64,000 bases of DNA, taken from contig NZ_KI421517.1 in assembly GCF_000473365.1 (NCBI RefSeq), forward strand, positions 1,732,745 through 1,796,744, written 5' to 3'. This document shows positions 8,221 through 17,639 of this stretch, piece by piece. The notes below the pieces were generated by a model that worked only from the letters and a program-made list of their open reading frames with translations, ran no database searches and had not been told where the DNA came from. Made by a program: the position numbers and the translations under genes. This stretch comes from Adhaeribacter aquaticus DSM 16391. GTDB lineage: Bacteria > Bacteroidota > Bacteroidia > Cytophagales > Hymenobacteraceae. Positions within the stretch are counted from its first letter, which is position 1, and every line of letters starts with the position of its first letter.

Positions 8221-9141
8221 ATGCATACTACTTCTGCCCTTTTGATGGTCAGGCCATCAAGTTTTGCCTATAATACGCAAACAGCCGCATCTAATGCCTT
8301 TCAGCAGGAACTCCAGGAATTAACACCGGAACAAATAAGGCTAAATGCTTTAGCTGAGTTTGATAAGTTTGTAGCTTTATTACGAGCCAAGGGCATACAA
8401 GTACTGGTAATTGATGATACCCAGGCGCCAGAGAAACCAGATGCCATTTTTCCCAATAACTGGATTACTATGCACCAGAATGGCACAATTGCGCTTTACC
8501 CCATGCACGCCCCCAACCGACGAATGGAGCGGCGCCAGGATATACTTGACCTTCTAAAACAGCATTATCAGGTAAACCATCTTATAGATTTTAGCTTATT
8601 TGAAAAAGAAGATAAATTTTTAGAAGGCACCGGCAGTATTATTCTTGATCATGAAAACCAATTTGCGTACGCCTGCATTTCCCCCCGAACTGATTTAGTT
8701 CTCCTTCATATATTTTGTGACACTTTTAAATACAAGCCGATAGCATTTCATGCTTATGATCAACATTCTGTATTAATTTACCATACCAACGTCATGCTCT
8801 GCATTGGTAGTCAATTTGCTGTTATTTGTTCAGAGGCCATTCATGATCCAGAAGAAAGGAGACTTGTATTAGATAATTTAAGCCGGACCGGACATGAATT
8901 GGTAGAAATAACGCTGGATCAGTTAAGTAGATTTGCAGGTAACATGCTCCAAGTTCATAACCACGAGGGCAAGCATTTTCTTATTATGTCGGAGCAGGCT
9001 TATAAAGCTCTTAATCCTAAACAAATTGAAAATATTGAAAAATATACTGAAATATTGGCTACACCTTTATATACCATTGAGCACATCGGTGGAGGCAGCG
9101 CCCGATGTATGTTAGCAGAAATATTTTTACCAAAAAAGTAA
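8221..9141 (+). CDS. ctlX: citrulline utilization hydrolase CtlX (amidinotransferase superfamily)
   Basis: 306 residues, matching the CtlX family, related to arginine deiminases and described as hydrolysing citrulline to ornithine, ammonia and CO2. Visible motifs: FPNNWITMH (substrate loop), EGTGS with the following acid, the HSVLIYHTNV segment with its His, and IGGGSARCMLAEIF carrying the catalytic Cys close to the C-terminus. No signal peptide. It begins 36 nt after the arginine deiminase and is very likely co-transcribed. Enzyme class is secure; the exact substrate (citrulline, dimethylarginine or another guanidino or ureido compound) is inferred from the family. Confidence 0.88.
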   Translation: MHTTSALLMVRPSSFAYNTQTAASNAFQQELQELTPEQIRLNALAEFDKFVALLRAKGIQVLVIDDTQAPEKPDAIFPNNWITMHQNGTIALYPMHAPNRRMERRQDILDLLKQHYQVNHLIDFSLFEKEDKFLEGTGSIILDHENQFAYACISPRTDLVLLHIFCDTFKYKPIAFHAYDQHSVLIYHTNVMLCIGSQFAVICSEAIHDPEERRLVLDNLSRTGHELVEITLDQLSRFAGNMLQVHNHEGKHFLIMSEQAYKALNPKQIENIEKYTEILATPLYTIEHIGGGSARCMLAEIFLPKK

Positions 9142-9262
9142 CATTTAGAGGTAAAAAACATAAAGTTTATTACCTCTTATTACATTTTTATACTTAAATT
9201 AAATACTATTTATAAAACAATACTACCTTAAATAAATTTTAAAAAATTTAACCTAAAAGTCT

Positions 9263-10546
9263 ATGGTAGCGGGTAGTTATCCGGAAGCAAACAAGCATTC
9301 CAAGGCTTTTAACCTTATAAAATATTGCTGCCTTCTATTTTTCTTTCTTACCCAATTTAACGTCTCTGGCCACGCCCAACAATTTTTTAAATTACATAAG
9401 GGCAAAAAGCAATATAGTTTAAAGTTTACCTTTCACCGCAACTTAATTATTTTGCCTGTTCAGGTAAATGATAAAGGTCCTTTTAATTTTATAATTGATA
9501 CGGGTTTAGGGATAGGTTTAATAACAAACCCCCGACTACTGGATAGTTTAGGAATGGAAAAAGGATCCCGGATTTATGTTACCGGGGCCGGAAGTTCTAT
9601 AGATGAGTTAAAAGCCTATCAGCTTCCGCATACCAAATTAGCCATACAAGGAGCTACCGCTAATAATGTTTTATTAACAGGCATTTCAGAGGATATTTTT
9701 AACCTTTCTTCGTTTGTAGGCATGCCCATTGATGGCATTTTGGGTTATCAGTTTTTCAGCAGTTTTGTAGTGAAATTTGATTTTACTACCTCTACCATGA
9801 CCCTTTACGAGCCTAAAACTTTTAAATACAAACCTTCTCATGGTCAGCAAATCCCATTTGAATTAGAGGATAATAAACCTTATTTAAGAACCTTAACCAC
9901 TTTCTCTGACAATGCCCAAATTACATCTAAACTAATTTTGGATACCGGAGCCGGCCATGCCCTTTCGCTCGAAACTAATTCCAATTCCAATATACAAATT
10001 CCAACTCCTTCTATTCGGGCTTTATTAGGGACCGGGCTAAATGGGAGCATTAACGGGTATATCGGCCGGATTAAAAATATTAACTTAGGCAAATATGCTT
10101 TAAACAACGTCATTGCCTCCTTCCCCGATCACTCCGATGTTGGGGCCAAAGTAAATATTACTGACCGGAATGGGAACATTGGCAACGATATTTTAAAACG
10201 GTTTCATGTTATCATTGATTACTCTAGAAGCCTGTTAACCTTAAAACCAAACCGGAATTTTAAACAACCCTTTGAGCATGATATGGGCGGGCTTGAAGTA
10301 ATTGCACAAGGACAGAACTTTAACCGATTTTTTGTGAGCCGGGTTGTTCCCGGCTCACCGGCAGCAGAAGGAGACATTCAAAAAGGCGATGAAATCATTT
10401 TCTTAAATGGCTCAGCCGGCCATACCCTGGATTTAAATAGAATATATAACCTGTTCCGGCTAAAAGAAAACTTCCGGATACTACTGGTCCTTAAGCGTAA
10501 TGGCGAAAACATAATCAGAGTAGTTACGCTAAAAAGAAAAATCTAG
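9263..10546 (+). CDS. secreted aspartic protease-like protein with PDZ domain
   Basis: 427 residues. N-terminal hydrophobic segment (about 17-38) ending at a plausible signal-peptidase site near GHAQQ. Two retropepsin-type motifs, FIIDTG (D79) and LILDTG (D227), each open one lobe, as in two-lobed clan AA proteases; a PDZ domain fills about 340-425 with VVPGSPAAEGDIQKGDEI. The likely location is periplasm or outer membrane. The alternative is a non-proteolytic clan AA binding protein, but both DTG triads are intact. It stands alone, 121 nt after ctlX, with no clear terminator between. Confidence 0.85.
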   Translation: MVAGSYPEANKHSKAFNLIKYCCLLFFFLTQFNVSGHAQQFFKLHKGKKQYSLKFTFHRNLIILPVQVNDKGPFNFIIDTGLGIGLITNPRLLDSLGMEKGSRIYVTGAGSSIDELKAYQLPHTKLAIQGATANNVLLTGISEDIFNLSSFVGMPIDGILGYQFFSSFVVKFDFTTSTMTLYEPKTFKYKPSHGQQIPFELEDNKPYLRTLTTFSDNAQITSKLILDTGAGHALSLETNSNSNIQIPTPSIRALLGTGLNGSINGYIGRIKNINLGKYALNNVIASFPDHSDVGAKVNITDRNGNIGNDILKRFHVIIDYSRSLLTLKPNRNFKQPFEHDMGGLEVIAQGQNFNRFFVSRVVPGSPAAEGDIQKGDEIIFLNGSAGHTLDLNRIYNLFRLKENFRILLVLKRNGENIIRVVTLKRKI

Positions 10547-11275
10547 AATAAAATCCAATCAATTCAGATCATTGACCCGCTAACTAATTAAATCCAAATT
10601 TTCATACCTTTTTATTGGTTAATGGAATACTTCTCTTACTTAAAAAATACACCTCATAACAACTACCTGAAGTCTTGCCTAAAGGAATTTTTAATCGTCT
10701 TCAAAGTATTCAGAAATTAAAAGTATACCCCTAGAACCTCTTACCAGATTTAGTATTTGACTGTTTTAGCTTCAACCTACGAAGATCAGACATTTTCACC
10801 TATTGAAAGCAAAGGAATTGATATAAGAATTCTCCTCCACAAAAAATCTTAAAGCCAAGAACTAACTTTAAAAATCAATATTTATCCGAAATAAGTACAT
10901 TTATAAATTTTCCTGTAAAATAAAACCTTTTTAAAATTTGATTATTTTAATAAAATAAATCTATCAACTTTAAAAATGGTAGTAACTCACCTAGCTACTT
11001 TATAAATAATACAAATTTTAAATTTAAACTTTGGAACTATTAATTGTTTAAAATTGCTTCTAAAGAAATTTAAAGGCCTTAATACTTTTAAATGGCTTAC
11101 ATCATATTTCTTGTTTCATTAATAAAGTTACAATTAAAGCAAAAGTCCAATAAATATTAAAACTAAACTTATGAAAAAAATTTACCATACTATTTTTTGC
11201 ATTTTACAAATAACTAACAACTAATCTTAATAAAACATCCCGTTTAGTTTAACCTAAATCTTAAATTTTATTCAG
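10547..11275 (+). other. 729-bp AT-rich intergenic region before the adhesin gene
   Basis: Very AT-rich with no gene-length open frame. A 17-codon frame (11171-11224) starts MKKIYHTIFCILQITNN and looks like the beginning of a signal peptide cut off by a stop, 51 nt before the adhesin start; it may be a leader peptide or a remnant. No convincing TAnnTTTG box or terminator was found. Confidence 0.4.
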
Positions 11276-14200
11276 ATGAATTGTCAGTTTCAAAGACTTG
11301 TAATAGGTCTGCTATTGCCTATACTTTTAGTTATTGGGCTACCTCAGGCCTATGCTCAAAATTGTTCCGCAGATGCTACTTTAATAGATGCTTATCCTAA
11401 TGACCCGGATAAGCCTTTTGTTAATTGCACCTCTTTTTCCGAGCCCTCTTATACTTTGCAGGTTCTTAACGGTTCCCAAACCATGGAAACCAACCAAAGC
11501 TACACCATTGAATGGGGAGACGGAACCGTCAATACATTTGACAAAACCTTTCATAAGTTTACCCACGAATACAAAGCTCTGGGAACATTTTCCTTAAAGT
11601 TTACCGTAAAAGGGGCCGATGGATGCTCTACTACCAAAGCATACAATGTATACAACGGAAGCTTTCCGGCTTTAACAGTTGGTACGCCTGGTAACACATT
11701 GGATTGCGCCCCGGCTACTTTTACATTTCCTATTTCTGGCACCCAAAATAACTCCCTTTCTACTGTTTATATATTTCAGTTTGATGATGGCACACCCCCA
11801 TTAATATTTTCGCATAAAGATTTGCCATCTTCCATTACCCACGTTTTTACAAAAGCTTCTAAAGACAAACCAAACGGATATACCTTAACCGCAACAGCTA
11901 CGAATGCTTGTTTATCTTCAACAGTAACTGCCGGTCCAATCAGGATTTCCTCTGGTCCGGTTGCCGACTTTATCATGGATCCGGAAAACCAAACCTGCGA
12001 GAACACTTTGGTTAGGTTATTTGATAAATCAAATGCTGGTTATAATGCGGGTTCAACTAACCCAAATAATGCAGACTATATTCGGAAATGGGAAATTTCA
12101 TCAAACACAGGCTGGTCTTTTGCCGAAGGAACAAACGAAACTTCTGCTAACCCGGTAATTTTATTTTCCAAAGCAGGCGATTATTCCATTACCCTAATGG
12201 TTTCTCCGCGCAATGCCAATACCCGTTGTAAATCAGACGGAACTACTAAAGACATAAAAATACTGGCTAAGCCGGTTGCTGATTTTAGCACCTTGTTAAA
12301 CCCAATAGGCGGGTGTGCTCCTGCTAAATTATCAATACTAGACAAATCTACGGGTGATGCCATCAGTTACCAATGGAAAATAACGCCGGCATCGGGTTTT
12401 ACCATAACCAGTGGTTCTTTAACATCTGCTAACCCTGTTTTCGACTTTACCCAAGCCGGTGACTATGTACTTTCCTTGACTGTTACCAATATCTGTGGCA
12501 CCAGTACCAAGGAAACCAATGTTAAAATAAAAGACTTACCTACAGTTACTTTACCGGCTGCTCAGGCATACTGTGGTCCGCAAACCATTTTGTTTGATTC
12601 CTCTAATCCTCTTCACAGCCCGGTTTATAATTTAAACAATACCAGCAATGTTAGCTACCACTGGGAAATAAAAGGTCCGGATAAAGGAGCGAGCTATGTT
12701 AACTCCAATAACTCCTCTCCTTTCCCCGAAATAGCTTTTAGCAAACCTGGCACTTATACTGTTTCCGTTAGCATTGTAAATGAATGTGGTACATCTGTAA
12801 AAGCAGAACAGGAAATACAGATAAAAGAAATACCTGCTGCTCCTATTGTGAAGGGAGCCTTAATCTGTGCCAATACCACCACTACCCTAACCACTTCTTC
12901 ACCGGGAGAAATTGAATGGTTTAGCACCCTAACTGGCGGCACTCCACTGGCAACTGGAACAACGTTTACTACTCCTATCATTACAGAACAAACTGTTTAT
13001 TATATACAAACAACAGTAAATGGCTGCACCAGCCCCCGTAATGAAGTAGTTATAAAGGTAACTCCTGCCATAACAAATAACAGCATTTCAGCTGCCCAAA
13101 CAATTTGTAGTGGCTTAACCCCTAATAAAATCCTTGGTTCTGAACCAGCAGGCGGCAATGGTGCATTTACGTACTTGTGGGAATACAGCCACGATAATAT
13201 TACCTTTTCGCCGGCGCCTGGGGCCAACAAGGATAAAGATTATCAGCCTGGCGCTTTAACTCAAAAAACTTATTTTCGTCGGCAAGTAAGTTCTTTGCCT
13301 TGCGGCAATATTAGCAGCAACACCATTGAAATTGAGGTAAACCCATTACCAGAGGTAGCCTCTGTTTCTTCGGTAACAGTGTGCTTAAATGGCACCGCCA
13401 CTTTAACGCCTAAACCTCTTGCGGGTGTTAGCTTTAACTGGTACAGCACCGAAACAGGTACTTCCGCTTTAGCTACCGGTGCCAGCTTTACCACCCCTGC
13501 TCTTACCAAAACCAATACCTATTATGTAGAGAGTATCAGCAGCAACGGGTGCGTAAATCCACAACGTACAGCCGTAACGGTTACCGTACTGCCGGAAATT
13601 ACCAATAACACCATCTCCAGCAGTCAGCAGATTTGTTCCGGAGAAGTAGCGAATACTTTATCCGGTACTAATCCGGTTGGTGGAGCAGGTGTGTATACCT
13701 ATCTATGGGAAAGTAGCCAGGATGGCGTGAGCTTTGCGCCGGCCGCAGGTAATAACCAAAATCCAACCTACCAACCTGGTGCAGTTACCCATACCACTAT
13801 CTACCGGAGAAAAGTAGTTTCTCAAGATTGCTTTAACTACAGCAATACCATTGAAATTAAGGTTAATCCGTTATCGTTAGCACCAGAATTAGATGGTATA
13901 ACTGTTTGTGCCGGTCAACCAGCTCATTTAGTTGTTAAAGGCCAAACTGAAGGTATATATGAATGGTATACGGCCGCTAACGGTGGCGAACTGGTATTCA
14001 CCGGTGCAAAAATTACCACACCTGCACTTTTAACCACCACCACTTATTACGTTCAGAAACGAATTGAAAGCTGTGTGAGCCCGCGGACAGCAGTTACGGT
14101 AACGGTAACACCGGTTATTGATAACAATACTATTGCCGCTGCCCAGACAATATGCTTTGGCAGCAAAGCTGAAACAATAACTGGTTCGGCACCTACCGGA

Positions 14201-17200
14201 GGTACCGGCACCTATACTTATACCTGGCAAAGCAGCACAAATAATGTTTCCTTTTCTGATATTCAGACCAATAGTCATTCAAAAGATTTTACTCCTGAGA
14301 ATTTAACCCAGGATACCTGGTTTAGAAGAGTAGTAAAATCAGGCAGCTGTGATGAACATATTAGTGAGGCTATTCTAATTAAAGTCTTACCTGTTCTGAC
14401 TAACAATACCATTTCGGCTGATCAGGTAATTTGTGAAGGCAAACCCGCCGCAACTTTATCGGGCAGTTCTCCGGTGGGTGGCAATGGCATCTATACGTTT
14501 GTATGGGAAAGCAGCCAGGACAATATTACGTTTTCACCGGCAGCTGGCACGAATAACCAGGCAGCCTATACACCCGGTTTATTAACAAAAACTACCTGGT
14601 TTAGAAGAACTGTTACTTCCGGCCCTTGTGCCCAGTTAGTAAGTAACCTTATTAAAATTACGGTACAGCCAATGCCAGCCGCTCCGGTAGTAACAGCTAA
14701 AACTATTTGTGTTAATTCGGCTACCCAATTAGTAGCAACTGTAAACGGCACCACAACTTTTAACTGGTACAGCACCGAAACGGGTACTACCGCTTTAGCT
14801 ACCGGCGCCAGCTTTACCACCCCTGCTCTTACCAAAACTACTACCTATTATGTAGAAAGTAGCAGCAGCAACGGGTGCGTAAATCCACAACGTACAGCCG
14901 TAACGGTTACCGTACTGCCGGAAATCACCAACAACACCATCTCCAGCAGTCAGCAGATATGCTCCGGCGAAGTAGCCAATACTTTATCCGGTACTAATCC
15001 GGTTGGTGGAGCAGGTGTGTACACCTATTTATGGGAAAGCAGCCAGGATGGCGTGAGCTTTACGCCGGCCACAGGTAATAACCAAAGCCTAACCTACCAA
15101 CCAGGTGCGGTTACCCATTCCACTTTCTTCCGTAGAAAAGTAGTTTCTCAGGATTGCTTTAACTACAGCAATACCATTGAAATTAAGGTGCTACCGGCCA
15201 TTACCAATAATATTATCGCCGGCCACCAAACCCTTTGCCTGGATGTGGTACCTAATATTTTAACTGGCTCTACTCCAACCGGGGGCAACGAAACGTATAC
15301 CTACCTGTGGGAAGTAAGTACTGCTGGGGCAACAGAAGGATTTGCTCCGGCCCCAGGGGCTAATGCAGAAAAAGATTATTCCCCTGGATACCTTACCAAA
15401 ACTACCTGGTTCCGCCGGATAGTAAGCAGCAGTACTTGTACAAGCAATAAGAGTGAGGTTATACAAATAATTGTTACTCCTGCTATTTCAAACAACAACA
15501 TAAGCCGTGAACAAATTATTTGTGCCGGCGCCAGGCCAGCTGCTTTATCCGGAACTTTACCAGTTGGCGGCAGCGAAAAGTATATGTACCAGTGGGAGTA
15601 TAGCACTGATAACGTAACGTTCCTGCCAGCTCCGGGCACTAATAATGGACAAAACTATCAACCTAACGCTTTAACAGAAACAACCTGGTTCCGCCGAAAA
15701 GTAAGTGCAGCCGCTTGTCAGGTAAGCACTTCGGATGCTGTAAAGATTACGGTTACACCTGCCATTAGTAACAACATCTTATCTAAAGATCAGGAACTTT
15801 GTGTGGGAACCACAGCCACTACCTTAACTGGTTCTAACCCAACGGGCGGTAATGGCATCTTTACCTATCTTTGGGAGAGCAGCACCTCCGGTCCGGCTTC
15901 TGGTTTTGCCGCTGCTGCCGGTATTAATAATACCGCTGATTATGCCCCGGGTTTATTAAGCCAGACAACATGGTTCCGCCGCACTGTTTTATCTGGTCCG
16001 TGCCAGGCAAATGTTAGTGAAGTAGTAAAAGTGACCATGAACGCCAATATTATTGGCAACTTAATAGCCAGTGACCAATATATTAAAGCAGGTTCTACCC
16101 CGGCACCGTTAAGTGGAGTTGTACCTAAAGGAGGAAATGGCACCTATACTTATGCCTGGGAAAGCAGCACTGATCACGTAAATTTTGCTCCGGCTGTCGG
16201 CACTAATAATTTACAGAATTACGCACCGCCGGCTTTACTTAAAACTACCTGGTTCCGGCGCATTGTTACCTCTGGTGGCTGTTCCAACATTAGCAGCACC
16301 GTAGAAATTACCATTAACCCGTTGGTTTCTGAGAATACCATTGAAGGCGAGCAAAGTATCTGTATAAATAACCAGCCTGGCGTATTAACAGGCTCAAAAC
16401 CAACTGGCGGCGACGGCACCTATAACTTTATTTGGGAGAGCAGTACGGTAAGTGCTACAGGTGGATTTATGACTGCCGCAGGCGATGTTACCGGCCAGAA
16501 TCACCAACCAGGTGCCCTAAAACAAACAACATGGTTCCGCCGCAAAGTAACCTCTGGTGGTAACGTAAGTTACTCTCAGGTAATTAAAGTTACGGTTGCC
16601 GGCCAGATTACCAATAACATTATTTCAGGAGAACAAACTATTTGTGCCGGCAGCATACCTTCTCTTATAAAAGGTATGACGGCAAATGGTGGCAATGCTA
16701 GTTTAGTTTACCTCTGGGAAAGCAGCACCGACGGCAGAAACTATGTAACCGTACCGGGCATTAATAATCATGCTGATTATGCGCCGGGTGCTTTATATAA
16801 AACAACCTGGTTCAGGAGAACCGCCAGCGCTCCGGGCTGTAATTCCATCGTAAGCGATCCGGTTAAAGTTACCGTAAACCCGACTCCAGTAGTACAGGTG
16901 GCAGCACAGGGGCCTATCTGCCCGAATACCAATACCGTACTGGTTGCCCAAAGTGGCAATCCGGCTATCAACAGTGCCGAACTTAAGTACGAATGGTTTA
17001 CAGCTGCAACCGGTGGTACCCCAATATTTACCGGTTCTAACTTTACCACCCCTGTACTAAATACCGAAAAAACCTACTATGTGCAAGCCAGCTTACAAGG
17101 TTGTACCAGCGCAAGGGTAGCTGTTAAGGTAAATGTAAAAGAGTCTACTGCTAATGCTGGTCAGGATGTTACCATTACCCCTGATAAGTTTGCTGAATTG

Positions 17201-17632
17201 CAGGCTACCGGTGGTGTCACCTACAGTTGGTTCCCGGCCGAAGGATTGAGTAATCCAAGCATTGCCAATCCGGTTGCTACGCCTAAAACCACTACGACCT
17301 ATAAAGTAACCGTTACTACCGCTGAAGGCTGCGTTACTACTGATGAGGTCACCGTTACTGTTTTACCAACCATAACCGTTTACAATGGCTTTACTCCAAA
17401 TGGAGATGGGCTAAACGATACCTGGGAAATTCCAAACATTGAAATGTACCCAAATTGCCAGGTGCAGATTTTCAATCGTTGGGGTAACAATGTCTTCACC
17501 TCCACTGGGTATAAACAGCCTTGGGATGGCCGATTAAACGGTAAGGATTTACCAGTAGCCACTTATTATTATACTATCAACCTGAATAATGGAGAAAAGC
17601 CAATCTCCGGAAGTGTAACCATCATCAAATAA
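11276..17632 (+). CDS. giant secreted repeat protein with T9SS type B sorting domain
   Basis: 2118 residues. Signal peptide 1-27 (VIGLPQAYAQ). About 30-510 is a run of PKD-like domains. From about 515 to 1960 two module types alternate: eleven copies of a module of about 93 residues (first at 599, last at 1778), each with NNxIS, an ICxG Cys, PxGGxGxYTYxWExS and TTWFRR; and five Ig-like T9SS modules of about 80 residues with FTTPxL and TYYV. The C-terminus (about 2035-2118), FTPNGDGLNDTWEI through VQIFNRWGNNVF, is the gliding-motility-associated type B sorting domain. It should be exported by T9SS and held at the surface. A PorP/SprF gene follows after 7 nt, as in SprB/SprF pairs. An adhesin or gliding role is inferred. 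Confidence 0.92.
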   Translation: MNCQFQRLVIGLLLPILLVIGLPQAYAQNCSADATLIDAYPNDPDKPFVNCTSFSEPSYTLQVLNGSQTMETNQSYTIEWGDGTVNTFDKTFHKFTHEYKALGTFSLKFTVKGADGCSTTKAYNVYNGSFPALTVGTPGNTLDCAPATFTFPISGTQNNSLSTVYIFQFDDGTPPLIFSHKDLPSSITHVFTKASKDKPNGYTLTATATNACLSSTVTAGPIRISSGPVADFIMDPENQTCENTLVRLFDKSNAGYNAGSTNPNNADYIRKWEISSNTGWSFAEGTNETSANPVILFSKAGDYSITLMVSPRNANTRCKSDGTTKDIKILAKPVADFSTLLNPIGGCAPAKLSILDKSTGDAISYQWKITPASGFTITSGSLTSANPVFDFTQAGDYVLSLTVTNICGTSTKETNVKIKDLPTVTLPAAQAYCGPQTILFDSSNPLHSPVYNLNNTSNVSYHWEIKGPDKGASYVNSNNSSPFPEIAFSKPGTYTVSVSIVNECGTSVKAEQEIQIKEIPAAPIVKGALICANTTTTLTTSSPGEIEWFSTLTGGTPLATGTTFTTPIITEQTVYYIQTTVNGCTSPRNEVVIKVTPAITNNSISAAQTICSGLTPNKILGSEPAGGNGAFTYLWEYSHDNITFSPAPGANKDKDYQPGALTQKTYFRRQVSSLPCGNISSNTIEIEVNPLPEVASVSSVTVCLNGTATLTPKPLAGVSFNWYSTETGTSALATGASFTTPALTKTNTYYVESISSNGCVNPQRTAVTVTVLPEITNNTISSSQQICSGEVANTLSGTNPVGGAGVYTYLWESSQDGVSFAPAAGNNQNPTYQPGAVTHTTIYRRKVVSQDCFNYSNTIEIKVNPLSLAPELDGITVCAGQPAHLVVKGQTEGIYEWYTAANGGELVFTGAKITTPALLTTTTYYVQKRIESCVSPRTAVTVTVTPVIDNNTIAAAQTICFGSKAETITGSAPTGGTGTYTYTWQSSTNNVSFSDIQTNSHSKDFTPENLTQDTWFRRVVKSGSCDEHISEAILIKVLPVLTNNTISADQVICEGKPAATLSGSSPVGGNGIYTFVWESSQDNITFSPAAGTNNQAAYTPGLLTKTTWFRRTVTSGPCAQLVSNLIKITVQPMPAAPVVTAKTICVNSATQLVATVNGTTTFNWYSTETGTTALATGASFTTPALTKTTTYYVESSSSNGCVNPQRTAVTVTVLPEITNNTISSSQQICSGEVANTLSGTNPVGGAGVYTYLWESSQDGVSFTPATGNNQSLTYQPGAVTHSTFFRRKVVSQDCFNYSNTIEIKVLPAITNNIIAGHQTLCLDVVPNILTGSTPTGGNETYTYLWEVSTAGATEGFAPAPGANAEKDYSPGYLTKTTWFRRIVSSSTCTSNKSEVIQIIVTPAISNNNISREQIICAGARPAALSGTLPVGGSEKYMYQWEYSTDNVTFLPAPGTNNGQNYQPNALTETTWFRRKVSAAACQVSTSDAVKITVTPAISNNILSKDQELCVGTTATTLTGSNPTGGNGIFTYLWESSTSGPASGFAAAAGINNTADYAPGLLSQTTWFRRTVLSGPCQANVSEVVKVTMNANIIGNLIASDQYIKAGSTPAPLSGVVPKGGNGTYTYAWESSTDHVNFAPAVGTNNLQNYAPPALLKTTWFRRIVTSGGCSNISSTVEITINPLVSENTIEGEQSICINNQPGVLTGSKPTGGDGTYNFIWESSTVSATGGFMTAAGDVTGQNHQPGALKQTTWFRRKVTSGGNVSYSQVIKVTVAGQITNNIISGEQTICAGSIPSLIKGMTANGGNASLVYLWESSTDGRNYVTVPGINNHADYAPGALYKTTWFRRTASAPGCNSIVSDPVKVTVNPTPVVQVAAQGPICPNTNTVLVAQSGNPAINSAELKYEWFTAATGGTPIFTGSNFTTPVLNTEKTYYVQASLQGCTSARVAVKVNVKESTANAGQDVTITPDKFAELQATGGVTYSWFPAEGLSNPSIANPVATPKTTTTYKVTVTTAEGCVTTDEVTVTVLPTITVYNGFTPNGDGLNDTWEIPNIEMYPNCQVQIFNRWGNNVFTSTGYKQPWDGRLNGKDLPVATYYYTINLNNGEKPISGSVTIIK
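13435..13863 (+). repeat. 429-bp direct repeat, copy 1 (inside adhesin gene)
   Basis: Nearly identical to 14761-15189 at a constant offset of 1326 bp (442 codons) with no insertions or deletions. It encodes one Ig-like module plus one 93-residue module (residues about 720-863). Differences are scattered single bases, many of them silent. Confidence 0.9.
14761..15189 (+). repeat. 429-bp direct repeat, copy 2 (inside adhesin gene)
   Basis: Second copy of 13435-13863, encoding residues about 1162-1305. The modules between the copies and after copy 2 are much more diverged, so this pair reflects recent duplication or gene conversion. Confidence 0.9.
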
Positions 17633-17639
17633 AATTTAC

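Noticed and set aside
13070-16890. Regularly spaced repeats that could suggest a CRISPR array
   Set aside because: The spacing is about 280 bp, the repeats are diverged and in frame with one coding sequence, and no cas gene is present; these are protein modules.
12754-17049. A series of minus-strand open frames of 60-90 codons under the giant adhesin gene
   Set aside because: They recur at the same place in each module and are the reverse-strand shadow of the repeated coding sequence.
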